A stretch of DNA of 64,000 bases from Coffea arabica (Eukaryota; Streptophyta; Magnoliopsida; Gentianales; Rubiaceae): the NCBI RefSeq assembly GCF_036785885.1, contig NC_092320.1, forward strand, positions 12,029,557 to 12,093,556, written 5' to 3'. Position numbers and translations under genes: made by a program. The notes under the pieces are model-generated. The model ran no database searches, was not told the origin of the DNA, and saw only the letters and a program-made list of their open reading frames with translations. This document shows, one piece after another, positions 11,611-23,695 of this stretch (the first letter of the stretch is position 1; every line of letters starts with the position of its first letter).

Positions 11611-12160
11611 TCACCGCGTCCATATATAGTCTTCGGCTTCTTTTACATTCTTCCAACCCTGGTCATCGCCATCCCTTCAAGAAATTAATCGAGTACAAGA
11701 CCAAAGCCACTATCAATAATTATGTGAACCCGGAAATTGAAAGATTGTGTACTATTCTTTAGCCTAGACAGACTACAATCGTGGGTTCTCTACCGTACTC
11801 TATCCATCCCATGCATCATTATTTATTGACCCTTTTACAAATAATGAGAGCGCAGTTGGTAAGGTTATATTGGTGTACCCCTAGTCTTGTTAGTTTGCCA
11901 TCCACCTTCGTCCTGAATATTGGAGGACGAAGCTGAATACTTTGCAACATCGGTTTCGATCTGCGCCAGGTTTTGTTGCCTCTAGAGAGACGTTTATATT
12001 GATTGGCCTGTAAATAATACGAGCAAACAATAATATGTCTTCTCATGACCCATTCTTTCAATTTTTAAGGTGGGAAATCATGAACAATTGAAGTCGTCGG
12101 GCCGATGAGAGTTCGAGGCCTGAATATTACTTACTACTTATGGGCTTGAGTTAATTTGTT
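11611..12160 (-). pseudogene. Broken copy of the two-exon gene family
   Basis: The last exon is recognisable at 11611-11674 on the minus strand (acceptor TTGAAG|GG, then DGDDQGWKNVKEAEDY and a stop). It matches the last exon of the gene at 28055-28626. The preceding exon (about 11790-12075) has lost roughly 80-90 bases from its middle, its frame shifts between the N-terminal part (SLEATKPGAD) and the later part (FRTKVDGKLTRLGVHQYNL), and the donor GT seen in the paralogue is altered. It therefore cannot make the family protein. The flank beyond 12075 still aligns with 28610-28660. Confidence 0.75.
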
Positions 12161-12439
12161 TGAAACTCAGCTTCCGGTGAGCTACAATTTCGTGTAAAAC
12201 TACCCAGATGTCAATTTAGTTAATCTTTCTATAGATGAGCACTTTTTCTTTTTCTGAATTTACTATAAATCGAGATGGTCGTGTTGTAAAAGAAATACTA
12301 TATAGAATGACCAATTCTAGGATTGAAGCACAGAATGAAAGTAGGAGTCCTCAAACAAATCCATCACTTGTCGTCGTCTATCATTCGCAGATAAAGATAA
12401 TGACGATTAACTTTTGTGTCTAATAATATGGCGTACTTT

Positions 12440-13019
12440 TGTAATTATAAGGAAAATGTATCAAATTTTTCATGTCCGTACCTACTATTTGATAAATAAC
12501 TATAATAATAATTTTATAACCATGATAGGATACTTTTATGGTATTTTATTTATAAGATAGAAAATAAAATGTTGAAATAATTGATTCAGAGTTTATGAAT
12601 TTTTTGAGTGGTGAGATTATCATAATTTAGTAGTGATTTTGGGCATTTCCTTTTAATTTATTGTTAATTTTAATACCGAAAAAAGAAAAGAAAGATTAAC
12701 AAAAAACATCGGATTACGTATAAAGCTAACTCATCAAAAAATTCATTAGTTCGCCGTTTAGTTACAATAGAAACTAGAGATAATAGTGGTAATTTTACAA
12801 TTTTATTGGCAAAAAATTAAAATAAAAAGGAATAAGAATGAAAAAATAATTTTAAAGTCATTCTAAGCATAAGCATATCAAATAAGGGAAATTCATTAAA
12901 ATATTGAAGGGTAGTATTATCATTTTAAATGACAAGGGAGGTATGCGCAATTTTTCAAATTTCATGGGAGCTCAGTGAAATTGTCAAAAAACCTCAGGGG
13001 AGGTTTCTGAAATTATCCC
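12440..13019. mobile_element. Truncated MITE or MULE-derived element, right terminus intact
   Basis: The right end (ggtttctgaaattatccc, ending 13019) equals the terminal repeat of the complete element at 25254-26040, and internal phrases align too. No left terminal repeat was found, so this copy is truncated on the left. Confidence 0.6.
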
Positions 13020-13965
13020 AATATTTATACCTAAATCATCAGTCAGCCAGAATGCTCATCCATTGAAACACACATGAGGTAGCCTCAGCTCCACAGCCAA
13101 GTCCTAGTTTTGCCTTGTTAAAGGCGTGCGTCTCCAACTTGCAACTGCATCCTTCACAGAATCAAGGACAGCAGAAATTATGCTAACGGCAGATACTGAA
13201 CCTTGCTGAAAAATAGGCCAGTTTCTTGCCCTCCACAATTGGTACGCCACTAACAAACACAAGTCTCTTCACCTAGTCCGTAAAAGAGTTTGAGGTACAA
13301 TGATCCCGAGCATAGAATTTTTTTCGGATCTTCTATTTTTTGATAAAAAATAAGGAGAAACTCAAGGCTATTATTTGCGACCTGGTCTTTTTGCCATGTG
13401 TCCCAATTATCAGGTAAATCTCACAATCATTGAAACAATAGTTGTAATGTACTGTATTGAAATATATACTCTTTTCCATGGGATCATGCATTCTGGAAAA
13501 CTAAAAACAATAGTTCTTTAATTTTCCTTTGATATCAACACACTTCACCCATTTAAAATGATGAAAGATGAGAATAAGTTTTCATGAAAGTAATTTTTTT
13601 TCCATGCTACTCATTCCCAGCATCAACATATAATGGGTTTGCTTTATCTTTTTTTCTTGTTGATTTAATCCCCATTAAAAAGCATACGCTGTCGATTTAG
13701 TCCCTATTAAAAAGTTTCTTTTCATTTTTTTTTTTGGTTCCCCTCAATAGCAAATTAGCAATGCTATTATACAAGTGGAACTGAAAATGAGAGACATGCA
13801 ACAAAAAGTAGGAAGGGATAGGTGAAAGATTGGGACACATGACAAAAACGCGTGGAAAATGGGGCCGAGGATTGGAACTGCAGCGAACTTGGGTCTATGT
13901 CAAATCATATAAGAATGCAAATTCGAATTTTACAATGATTGTGTTAAACAAAATTGATCCAAAAC

Positions 13966-14165
13966 GGAAGGGAGGATTATATTAAAAGGTGGATTTCCTT
14001 CAAAAATCTAGGCGGGTGTATAGTACATTCGTTTGATCCAATCCCTTTCGAGTTATCTCTGGACTTCCTTAGGTCCACTCTCTCCCTCTAGTATAAAATA
14101 GATTAAAATATACTACAGTTATCGTTTCCGGTAAAAAAAAAAAAAAAGGGAAGGGAGGATAATAT
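13966..14165 (+). mobile_element. SINE-like retroposon, block B copy
   Basis: The counterpart of the insertion at 4017-4223. The 17-bp repeats at 13966-13982 and 14149-14165 have one mismatch, and a poly(A) run ends at about 14147. Sharing the insertion with block A shows it was present before blocks A and B separated. Confidence 0.75.
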
Positions 14166-15001
14166 ACTTGATACATCCTCGGAAATAAATACATGTTATC
14201 ACTTTCTGCATAAGCTTTCGCTTGAACATTGAGCCAAATACAAACATATTATCACACCTTTGCCATAATTTTGTGAGAAAGATCTTAAATTGCTGTCAAG
14301 TGGCATAAAACATACCAATCGAATATCAAAAGTTGGTTTGTGGCAAAGATCTTTTTCTTATTTTTTTTTTTCTTTTCTTGGGTATGGAGTAGTCATTTTG
14401 AAACGCAGATGAAAAGAAGAGAACCAAAAAATAAAAAAGAACAAGAACTACCGAGAAGGCGTACATATATTTGCCCAACTATATACATCTTCTGCATACA
14501 CAATTGCACCCACACCCGTACACATACAAACACCAACCGGTGCCAATGTTTTGATAACTAATCTCAATTTGAATTTAAATTTAATGTTTTATATTTTAAT
14601 ATATCTGAACTCCTATTAGTGTATATATTGTCAATGTAACTTGTTAAATGTTAACTAATTAACGAAAATGTCATGGCCATTTGACTCTCATTGTCTTTAA
14701 TTTTCTCGTCCTCCCTGCCTCTTCCTTCCGCTCCTCCTCTGCTTATAAAAACCTTGAAACTAAAACATAAAATAAAATAAAATAAAAGGAACACACGGAC
14801 TAGCATGCAGTTATTAGGTAGTGCAAATTAAAAAAACCTTGATGCAGGTACTTAATTTGTGTTTTATGGGTACACTTTGGAGAAAGACCAAGTCCCAGAA
14901 CGAAATAATTAATCAAGGATGAGTACCTCTATTGAATGAAACAAACTTTGATCAGGTTCAATCAGATTCAGCAAAGCACTCGATCGAACTTCGGCACGTA
15001 C

Positions 15002-15628
15002 TCAAGAAGTACTTAGACAGATTAAGATGCATCTTCCAGCGTCATTGCACAGCTCAAAGCAATTCTTGATGTTGCAACTCTGAGGAAAGCCAGAGTGGTA
15101 GCAAAGAATCTTCCACGAACCAAACAGCAAAATGACTAGAAACAGAACGAACAAAACAAAGCAAATCATAAACATCATTTGTCGGCTTTCGCGTCTCTCG
15201 GTCAGAATAGATGGCACTTGTCGACCGCCGACTCCAGCAAGATCCAATTCTCTTTCGTAGGTTAATCGATCATACTTTCGAGTCAAATGTATCAAAATTG
15301 ATAGATTAAGTATGCCCGCAATCAAAGAGAGGGAAACGGGGAGCCAACGGTATTGGCATTTGAGGGGTGAGGGATTACCAAAGATGGATGTGAAAATGAC
15401 ACCTTGGAAGACTAAGTAGTAATTTGCAAGCGGGAAAATGTCCCTCAATAACTGTCGAATTTCCGCCTCTCCTTTCTCCATTCTCTTTTTCTCTTCGGAT
15501 CTTGAATCTTCAGTTGCAGCATTGGTCCTTCCATCGGCAGCAGACAATTGTGAGACAGAAGAGAATGAAGAGAGCTGTAGCCCATCAGGGACAGAATAGC
15601 CTCCTCCTCCTCCTTTTCCCCCTTCCAT
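15002..15628 (-). CDS. Unrecognised single-exon protein with three hydrophobic segments and a Cys-rich tail (block B)
   Basis: An open frame of 208 residues from the ATG at 15626-15628. The frame stays open 13 codons further upstream but has no ATG there. Order: a Gly- and Ser-rich N-terminus (GGKGGGGGYSV), a charged stretch (SRSEEKKRMEKGEAEIRQLL), hydrophobic segment 1 (about 68-84, NYYLVFQGVIF), segment 2 (about 96-114, LPVSLSLIAGILNLSILIHL), a charged loop (RKYDRLTYERELDLAG), segment 3 (about 151-174), and a C-terminal region with about six Cys. Likely a membrane protein, but location and role are unknown. The paralogue at 31128-31748 keeps the same architecture, with differences spread through the protein and few indels, which supports a real gene. 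A third copy at 5109-5329 is broken. No promoter could be defined. Confidence 0.75.
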   Translation of the reverse strand: MEGGKGGGGGYSVPDGLQLSSFSSVSQLSAADGRTNAATEDSRSEEKKRMEKGEAEIRQLLRDIFPLANYYLVFQGVIFTSIFGNPSPLKCQYRWLPVSLSLIAGILNLSILIHLTRKYDRLTYERELDLAGVGGRQVPSILTERRESRQMMFMICFVLFVLFLVILLFGSWKILCYHSGFPQSCNIKNCFELCNDAGRCILICLSTS

Positions 15629-15799
15629 GGCTAATGATTCAATCAATGATTTGTTCTTAAGAAGCAAAAAATCTTTATGTCACTCACTCTACTTCACTAA
15701 TACTTCTGCATGTGACGGACAGACTAAACACAACGACTTAATGGCATAATCATGTTAGAGGTACAATATTCTGATGAATATTGTTCATAAATTACGATA

Positions 15800-15910
15800 C
15801 AAGTTGGGTTGAGACAGAATAGCCTCCTCTTCTTCCTCTTCCTCCTTCCATGGCTAATGAATCAATGATTTGGTTTTGATTGAGAAGCAAAAATCTTTAT
15901 GTCACTCCAC
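15800..15910 (-). pseudogene. Stub of the membrane-protein gene's 5' end
   Basis: On the minus strand this repeats the 5' flank, ATG context and a few codons of the gene at 15002-15628 (ccttccatggctaatga) without the rest of the ORF. An equivalent stub is in block A near 5510-5560. It indicates an older partial tandem duplication that predates the A/B split. Confidence 0.55.
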
Positions 15911-16154
15911 TTCACCAGTACTTCTGCATGTGACAAAGTATACACAATGACTTGATGACATAAATCACAATCAAGTTAAAGGTGCAATATTCTGACGGAT
16001 GCTGTTCATGAATCCTATCCTACCTAAACCACGCAAAGCGGGGTAAGGCTTACACTTACGGTTGATTTGTCGCGGTTAAATTGTAATTCCTCCATTTATT
16101 TTGTCCTGTTTAATCCTTTTTGGACTCTGTAACCCTCTTGCCTTGGTTATGCTA

Positions 16155-16525
16155 TTTTTTTTTTTTTTTTTGTCACCAACGACATTGTGGAGGCCAATTG
16201 TGTATTTGTCCGCCTCGACATCGTCTTAGGCTAGGGCCGTGGTAGTAGCTCAAATGGTACCAAGAAGCATTCCCAAGACCCTTTATCCTAAAGGACCAGG
16301 GATCGAATCCTGACCTGCCTTTTGTGGAGGCCAATTGTGTATTTGTCACCTCGGCACCATCTTGGGCTAGGGCCTGAGTGGTACCAGGAAGCATCCCCAA
16401 GACTCCTTATACAAGGGATCAGGGATCGAATTCTGGGAAGACCCTCCAAGGCACCACGAGGCCCTAATCCAAGATGGTGCCGAGGTGACAAATACACAAT
16501 TGACCTCCACAGATACATTTGTAGA
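16155..16525 (+). mobile_element. tRNA-derived SINE-like repeat with a partial second and inverted copy
   Basis: A run of about 18 T and then sequence with tRNA-type promoter boxes: TAGCTCAAATGG (16246-16257, A-box-like) and GGGATCGAATCC (16299-16310, B-box-like), at tRNA-like spacing. A second copy starts at about 16321 (tggaggccaattgtgtattt repeated). The end at 16465-16510 is its reverse complement, giving a nested inverted structure. Block A lacks it. Best read as one or more SINEs inserted into each other. Confidence 0.6.
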
Positions 16526-16725
16526 ACCTAGTCTATCCTAATTTAGAGAAAAGGGGAGCCTAAGAAGGCTGTGGTAGGAAGCTAATGGATATACAGATCC
16601 AACTAGACTAAAGAAATACTATGACATAATTCTTAAATTTTTTTCACTGCAAGTGATTTAAATTCTCACCTACAGCCCATAGAGGAACTTAAGTCCTCCC
16701 TGATTGCCAATGAGCCATTGGCCCA

Positions 16726-17136
16726 GTGGTCGGTTATTATTTGTGTGCATCGATTTGTCTACACTTGATCTGTCTAGTGCTTCAGGGTGGGGTGCGCCAC
16801 ATGGTTCTGTCTCCTTTGGTCCCCACACATGCCGCACGTTTCTTACATGGTAGTAGTTCTTTTTGCTCTTGGTCTATCGCGGCCATTTTTAGCTACTTAC
16901 CCACAATGCCCTTTCTCGTGTGGGCAGTCACTCTCCTTTTTTAAAAAAAAAAAAATTATCATGTTTGAATTGTTTTTTTTTTGAAGAAAATTTTTACATT
17001 TTTATAAATATATTTTTAAATTATTTTTTTATTTCATAAATATTAAATCACTACAATATATTGTATAAAAATTTCAAAAAATACAATCCAAACAGACATT
17101 TTTATGTAATTATAATAAATGAAAAGGGAAAACTCA
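16726..17136. other. Non-coding A+T-rich stretch with no supported gene
   Basis: It follows the SINE cluster. Short open frames here have no recognisable domains. The segment 16990-17060 resembles 5905-5955 of block A. Confidence 0.4.
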
Positions 17137-17140
17137 GCTG

Positions 17141-17400
17141 CATGGTAGGTGCATGTCTTTTATTAACCTTTTTATTTGACTCTTATTACAGCTGGGTCTG
17201 CCTCATCTCCATTTAATATTTGACATGAGGCATCAAGATTATTTGTCAGCTGCATGGCGCGTCTGCTTTGCATGGTAGGTGCATGTCTTTTATTAACCTT
17301 TTTATTTGACTCTTATTACAGCTGGGTCTGCCTCATCTCCATTTGATATTGACATCAGGCATCAAGATTGTTTGGTCCTTTTTAGTAATGTTCGTTGGAT
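17141..17400 (+). repeat. Tandem duplication of 130 bp
   Basis: The phrase catggtaggtgcatgtcttt begins at 17141 and again at 17271, and both copies continue similarly for about 105 bases (through ctgggtctgcctcatctcc and ggcatcaagatt). They differ by a few substitutions and a 1-base indel. It is not present in block A. Confidence 0.85.
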
Positions 17401-17469
17401 CTCTGCTCTTTGGCAAGACTTTCTCGTTGCCCACACCGCCGCCCCCGCTTCCTCCACGGGTATTTTCGC

Positions 17470-17940
17470 ATGGTTAATAAAAATTTAGTATATAATTTAA
17501 TTATAATTAAATTTTAATAAATAATTAAGTATTAAAATATCAATATATTATCAAATTATTATTCATTATGATTTCATAATTGAAACTTATAAAAATAATT
17601 AAACAAAAGTTATTTGAATACAATCTAACATGATAAAACAAATATAATTAAAGTATTCAAATTTTCACTTTTGACACAAATACAATTACTAAGTCATTAT
17701 TGTATTTTTTTTAGAAAAAAAGTGTTATTGTATTAAGTGTAATTAGAAATTTAGTATAAATGTATTAGTAAATTTAGTATAACTAATTAATAATTTCTAT
17801 TAGCAAACATATATAATTATTAGTATAATTGATAATATCAATTATATTACATATACTAATATCCATTATATAATACATATAACTAATAATAACATTATTA
17901 TAAGTTTGTAACTAATTAAATTAAATATTATATATATTAA
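17470..17940. other. Extremely A+T-rich stretch
   Basis: Nearly pure a/t sequence with many short ata/taa repeats and no ORF of interest. It lies in the block B-specific insertion between a duplicated segment and a short G+C-rich patch (17950-18110). Confidence 0.6.
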
Positions 17941-18299
17941 TCTTTTTTACTGGGTGGCGGGACGGGGGATGGGGTGAGGGTATACTCCCCATGTCCTGTC
18001 CTATTTCTAAACAGGGGAAAAAAATTCCCCTCCCCTCAGGGCTCCGCCCCACCACCCATCCCATTAGCTCCCTGCAGGCACCCGCCCTAATGGTCATCCC
18101 TAGTAATGATGATCAATGCTGGTGTGTTATTTTATTTTTATGCTTTATTTTACTTTTGTTCTTGTTTTGTTATATGAACCTTTTTGGTCCTTCATTCTTC
18201 TCTATGTCATCTTTGTGCTCTACTTTAAAGTTTAAACACGGTAGGGTCTCTGAGGATTTCTCTCCTTTTTGGCTTTTTCCCAGCTAACTATTATTGTCT

Positions 18300-19220
18300 C
18301 AGCATTTAATTATCTATATATATATATATATATATATTGTACATTGTAATTAAAAAAAAAACACAAGATAAAAAACAAGAAGGAAAAAAGAAAAAGGAAT
18401 AAGCAAGTATAAACGATTTGCACTTTCATCTTTTCAACCCAAAAACAATTTGAATGTCATCCTGCAGGTTAAGGCAAGGCACCTTTATTTATCAGTTATC
18501 ATTTTGTAAGATAAAGGTGTTCAAGTGCCAAATAAAAAAAGAATGAAAAGAAAAAAAAAACAGCAGGAAAGGCAGGCGTCAAAGGATGAAAAGACCAAAA
18601 GAGGAGAACTGCAACCAATATAACCGTCAATGAAAGATTAAAAAAAGGAATGCAAAATTTGCATACGATTTGCTTTTGAGCTTCCTTTGGTGCTCTATAA
18701 CGTGCGAGGAAAACTTTCCCACTGTTTGAACTATTTGCATTTGTAGAAATGATTTTAGATTCTAATTGAATATCTATTCTTGCATTAGATTTTTGTTTTA
18801 TTTTGATATTTTTTGTTTTGCGATTTAATGATTGATATTTAGTGATTTTATCAGCTAAATTGCAATTGGATTTTAGCAAAATATTAGAAAAGCAAAAGGG
18901 GTTGTTATAGTTTTGATTCCATAGAAGAATATTATGTACTATAAAGTATATTTTTGGTGAAATTGACCCTTTTTAACTTTTTACCACTCATCTCACAATT
19001 TGTACCTAGCTAACCCTAAACTTTCATCTCATTAATTTTTTTTTTATAGTTCATGTGAAATATAGGAAATAATTTTGTAATTACATTAATAAGTTGTATT
19101 TATCTACTATTCTTCTCGAATCCATTCTTAGACTAAGGTATTAAATGTAAAAGTGTGGTCAATAGGTAATTAAGTTTGCACTATTATTATTGTTAGAAGA
19201 CATTTGTACTACCTGTTTGG
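18300..19220. other. Non-coding stretch with no supported gene
   Basis: It contains an (AT)n run at 18315-18337 and low-complexity a-rich sequence. The 126-codon minus-strand frame at 18499-18879 is composed of low-complexity sequence and matches no recognised protein. Homology to block A resumes at about 19225. Confidence 0.4.
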
Positions 19221-19939
19221 GTTCCAGTTATCTGAAATTCATCATTTTTACTTGTTACTTCTAAAGGTTTAGATTTTCATCGTTTCCATGATATAGAGGA
19301 GTACGTGTCGAACATCACAAAGTATCAAGTAATTTTTGGGCAACCTCACGCGATTGTCTCGAGGCACATATTAAAGCCAAAACCTTGATTCATCTCACGC
19401 TCACCATCCATATTGCTTGGTCATTAATTTGAGGGGCTCGATTATACGCTTGTAACTTAGCCTCGGCTAAAAGTCGTTTCAGCCTTTAGGTCCTCGCCAC
19501 TTGCGGCGACCTTCGGACCCACAGAGGTGGCCGGAGACACGTACAATTGACATCACCTTTATATGCCCTCATTAGGGTGGGATATGAGATGAGATTAATT
19601 ATTAATACTCATCGATCTTTGGGAATGATTGTGATAATACACACAAAAAAAAAAAAAGAAAGACAAATTATTGGAGCTTGATTTAATACGCTAACATGCA
19701 TGATGATTGACATGACTGAGAGAGAAAAGGCTCTAAAATGAACGACACCACAAATGAGCGTGATAGAAGCAGTGGTTACCTCGTATGAGAATGCCACGGT
19801 TATGAAAGCCTTATATTTAGGGTCCCTCGCATGAGAATGCCTTGGCAGCAAAGTTTGCAATCAAATGGCAGAGCGTTTGGGGAGGGATGGATTAGGTATA
19901 AATAACAGGTCGGGAATTCGAGTTTACACTAAAAAAAAA

Positions 19940-20422
19940 GGGCAAATTATAATTTTCCCCGGTAGTTTAGTACCTTTTTTACATAAATTTTCTATGGTTT
20001 CAAAACTATACATAACCCCCTGTTGATTTGGATTAAAGTGCCAAAGTGACAGAATTTACACTTCGTAATGGATTTAACTAAAATATCAAAAATACCATTA
20101 TGTAAAGTTAAAAATTATTTATTAACCATAGGAGAGTTATGTATATATTTTAAAAGTCATAAAGGGGTTATATGACAAAATATAAAATCATATAGGATTA
20201 GAGTGTGATGCATATTATATTTATATATTTTAGTTACTTTAGCCATTTTAGTTTTTAAATAAGGAAAATTTCAACATTGTCGTAGGTTTCGTTAATAATG
20301 ATTATTTCCATCATTTTGATACTTTAATCCAAACTATAAGAGAATTATATATAGTTTTTAAAATTATAGGGGAGTTATATGAAAAATAACTATACCACAT
20401 GGAGGTAAAGTGTAATTTGTCC
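19940..20422. mobile_element. MITE with about 20-bp inverted termini in block B
   Basis: The left end gggcaaattataattttccc and the right end (reverse complement ggacaaattacactttacct) form imperfect terminal inverted repeats, flanked on both sides by runs of A. About 480 bp, non-coding. Similar partial copies lie at 6590-6840 and 10325-10460. The long termini and A-run flanks suggest a Mutator-type MITE, but the superfamily is uncertain. Confidence 0.55.
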
Positions 20423-21339
20423 AAAAAAAAAAAAAAAGTAGGGCAGTCAAAGCGGTTGGTTGGGATTGATATGATGAGGAAATTATTAGGACAAAAAAAA
20501 AAAAGAAATTAAGAGCAATAATAGAGTAAAGGTTAGTTATTTGTTTAATACTACAATCTCATTGATCCGTCTTGGCAATTGAAATAAATAACTATTCTAT
20601 AAGGCAAGAAGCATATGTAGGCTCTGGATTAACCGCTAAACCATCTCCCAAAGTTTCTTCTTTTATACCAAAAAAATCATCAACAAATAAACAATAAAAG
20701 CTCTCTCTTTCTTAGCACTCGCCATTGTTTTCTTTTCGTCCTAGTCCCGACATCCATCCCAAACAAGTGTAATTTTTTAATCCCAAAATTAAAAAGATAT
20801 CCTAGAAAATCCTCAACCAAGCAACAGCGATGCGAAGCAAATAATAAGAGCAAATGAATTAATTGAAGGCGAGAACATGATTAAAGTCATGATCCCAACA
20901 TGCATGCATATGATTGGTTCAATTTATATACTATGTAGGATCAGGAGATCAGGCACAACGTACAACGTCAATTTACAGAAGAAACTTTTTAAGAAACTTT
21001 TCAAGTTGGTGATCAATTCAAATTGACTTCTTCTGCTGGTCAATGAATTCTGTTCGTAGAGTCATCATCATCAGCATGATAATCAATAGAAGATAGTCAT
21101 CATCAGCATGATAACCACAGACATTAACGAACGAAATCACAAAAACTGTCATAGCCAATCTTCAAAGATGTAAACACCACAGACGAAACAAATAAGAAAT
21201 GGATTTCTCTCCACATAAAATGTCCCGAACCAGATGCATTACATAATTACGATTCTCAAAACATATTTCCAGAAGGTTCAACTTGTTGCTCGAAGTACAA
21301 CTAGAGAAGCCACAAAGCACATAATCCACTAACTAAGCT

Positions 21340-21420
21340 TGGAACAACCCATGAGAAGTGAGAACTTGATCGTCGATATCTGCAAAAAATCACCTGAAAA
21401 GCGAAATCGGAAAATTAGAA
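21340..21420 (-). other. Terminal-exon-like segment, paralogue of 9930-10060 and 26740-26930
   Basis: On the minus strand an acceptor-like tract (tttcgcttttcag) and then a second (gattttttgcag) precede sequence with the core gggttgttccaag and a similar 3' flank to that at 26.7 kb. Coding status is not resolved. Confidence 0.3.
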
Positions 21421-22019
21421 ATGTCAAACAAAAACTTTGCCAACTTCAATATTTTTATGTCTTTGAGAGCTATGAAGGAAGTGAAACATATACTTTTTAC
21501 CAAAAAAAGTTTTAGTCTCGTAAACGAAAACTAACCAAAGTTTGTAAATATACATATATATGTGTGTGCGCGCGTGTGTGTGAAGATTTCGTTTGGACAT
21601 CATTCTTCTTCGACTGATTTTATTAATTCCGTGGCAATGTAAATTTTTTTCCTTTAAAGCTTAGACTTCAAATGTTGATAGTTTTTAAAGCCCAAGGAGT
21701 ATAATGAATTTATTTTAAACGGAAAAGGTTTTGCTGTAAAAGATATGTATAGAATCACAAATTCTAGGATTTTAAGGAGAGAAGGAAATCCATGACTTAT
21801 CCTCTAAAAAATAAAGATGATGTCAATTGACTTTTTTTTTTCTAATATTTTGAGCTCTACTTTTTAAACATATGACCAAAGGCAAAAAAAAAAAATTTTT
21901 TTTTTGTGACCAAAGGAAGCAACGCTTATACACAAGTGAAAAACATCAAGCCACTTTATTACTAACAATAGATTCAAAAAGATACAAGATAGATAATATA
22001 CAATGCCACATCACTTAAA

Positions 22020-22337
22020 CTAGAAATATAGACATACACCCGACATCCTTAAAACTAAAGTATAAAAATACAGGATTACTGTCCTTTGATGCAACCTAGG
22101 TTCAAAAACATGAAATGACAAATACAATTTAGAAGTATTCTTTTGCCAAAGTTTTAGCATTCTTTTACCCATCCGCAAACTACTGCAGGTTGGAGTCTGA
22201 AACTTCACGTAGATTTTTTTGTCCTTCATTTGCCATGCCTCTTCGGGTTTGAACTCGAGGAAGCTTCTGCCGTGGAGTGCTGTTCGAGATAATATCCAAA
22301 TGAAGCAGATACTTGAGGTATGACATACGTTTACCAT
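22020..22337 (-). other. Exon-like segment conserved with 7400-7700
   Basis: The minus strand is open for about 105 codons here but has no recognisable domain, and the equivalent in block A is interrupted in that frame. Similarity between blocks continues into its flanks. Treat it as an unassigned conserved segment. Confidence 0.25.
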
Positions 22338-23029
22338 TAGATTTAGCTAAGGTTTTTTTAAGTCCAAAAGATTACGCATGTTGTTTGCACCAAAAAAAAA
22401 AAAAAAAAGACTTTGATCAAGTGTTAAATCACTTGTTTTGTAGCATTAGATATAGCCATTATTTGTCAAAACAAGAATTTTGACTTCTTTAGTCCACGTT
22501 TGTTAGACTTCCACTTCATCGTGAACATTAAAATCATTTATGTGTTCGGATCTTGAATGTACAAAAAGTTTATATATTTACTGTGTTGACGTCACAAAAT
22601 TTACGGTCAATGTATCACTGAAAACATATGTTACAAAATCTGATGGTACTAGATATTTCTATATTTTTGCCAAATTGGCTGTTAGATATGAACCCAAATT
22701 TCATGCTTATTATATTAGAATAAATGAATGTAAAATGTATGATATTTTACACACTTATCATGTTGGTTCCTGATATTAAAATGTATAAATATCCCGTGAT
22801 ATCAAATTTGACTGCCTTTAAATATTTGATATTTTGTATTAATTATTTGGAAAAAATGGATTTTTGTAAATGTAAGTTATTTGTGAAAATATTATCTTGT
22901 GCTTTATCGTTCTTGCAAATTGTACGGTAGGAATAAGTATCAACTATCAAATTCTTAATTAGAGGCTGTGGGAGGATAAATAATTATGCTTTCAATCTAT
23001 TTTTCAAAGGAGAAAGCCAAAGTAGAAAA

Positions 23030-23695
23030 TTAATCAATGCTCACCGAAATAGTTCCTGAACCCATATTCCAATCATAGCAACTGCGAACAGCATCGTCTC
23101 TTATTTTTTCCAAATCCAGGCCATTACGATTCCTTCAAGAGATCAACTTCCAAACCAAAGCCTCCATTGTTAAGAATTTTGACAGCTTTTTTCTTTTTCA
23201 CTAAAGATACAAAATTAACAACTGAAAATGAAAGGGAACTAAGCTGTAGTCATATATATATATGAGCTATCATCATCGGAGGGATCGAGATTATAAGTAA
23301 CCATGTAGAGTGTTACTAAAGACTAACCTTGGTACATCACCGTCCTTCAACTTATGCACCTTTACTTCGTTTTTGTCAACGGCGGCAACAAATTTAGAGT
23401 CCATAAGATCGCCCTGCGAGACCTTCAAGTTAGTTGGATTGCCATCTACTGTGAAGAAGTAATCTGGAGCACAACGCACATGCTTAGCAACACGCCGCAA
23501 TTGTTTTCTACTGAACCTTTGTTCATTAATTTTAGGGTTTGGATTGTGCTCTCGTAACTTAGCCTTGGCCATACGTAGCTCTACATCCTTGCCACTTTCA
23601 GTGGCCCTCAAACCTACAGATTGGCGGGATAGACAAACAATTGATGTCGAACTGTGTTTATTACCCCTCTTTAGAAAAGGGATACTATGCAACAC
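23030..23695 (-). CDS. Unrecognised small two-exon gene, copy in block B (5' end unresolved)
   Basis: Paralogue of 8905-9602. The upstream exon runs from at least 23695 to 23328 and the last exon from 23132 to the stop at 23030-23032, with the same donor (AG|GTTAGT), acceptor and phase. The last exon encodes NRNGLDLEKIRDDA and then CYDWNMGSGTISVSID, four codons longer than block A's because the stop is shifted. The methionine used as first ATG in block A is Arg here (FLKRGN). This supports the view that the real start lies in an unidentified upstream exon, unless this copy has lost its start. The frame is otherwise open. The middle part (residues near CRHELLRV in block A) is changed at many positions, while the last third of the upstream exon is identical. 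Confidence 0.55.

Noticed and set aside
16173..16518. Overlapping short frames on both strands
   Set aside because: They lie entirely within the SINE-like nested repeat.
17950..18110. G+C-rich patch resembling an element end (gtgggg/ccccacc words, cctaatggtcatccctag)
   Set aside because: One end looks transposon-like but no matching opposite terminus or target duplication was found, so it was not listed as an element.
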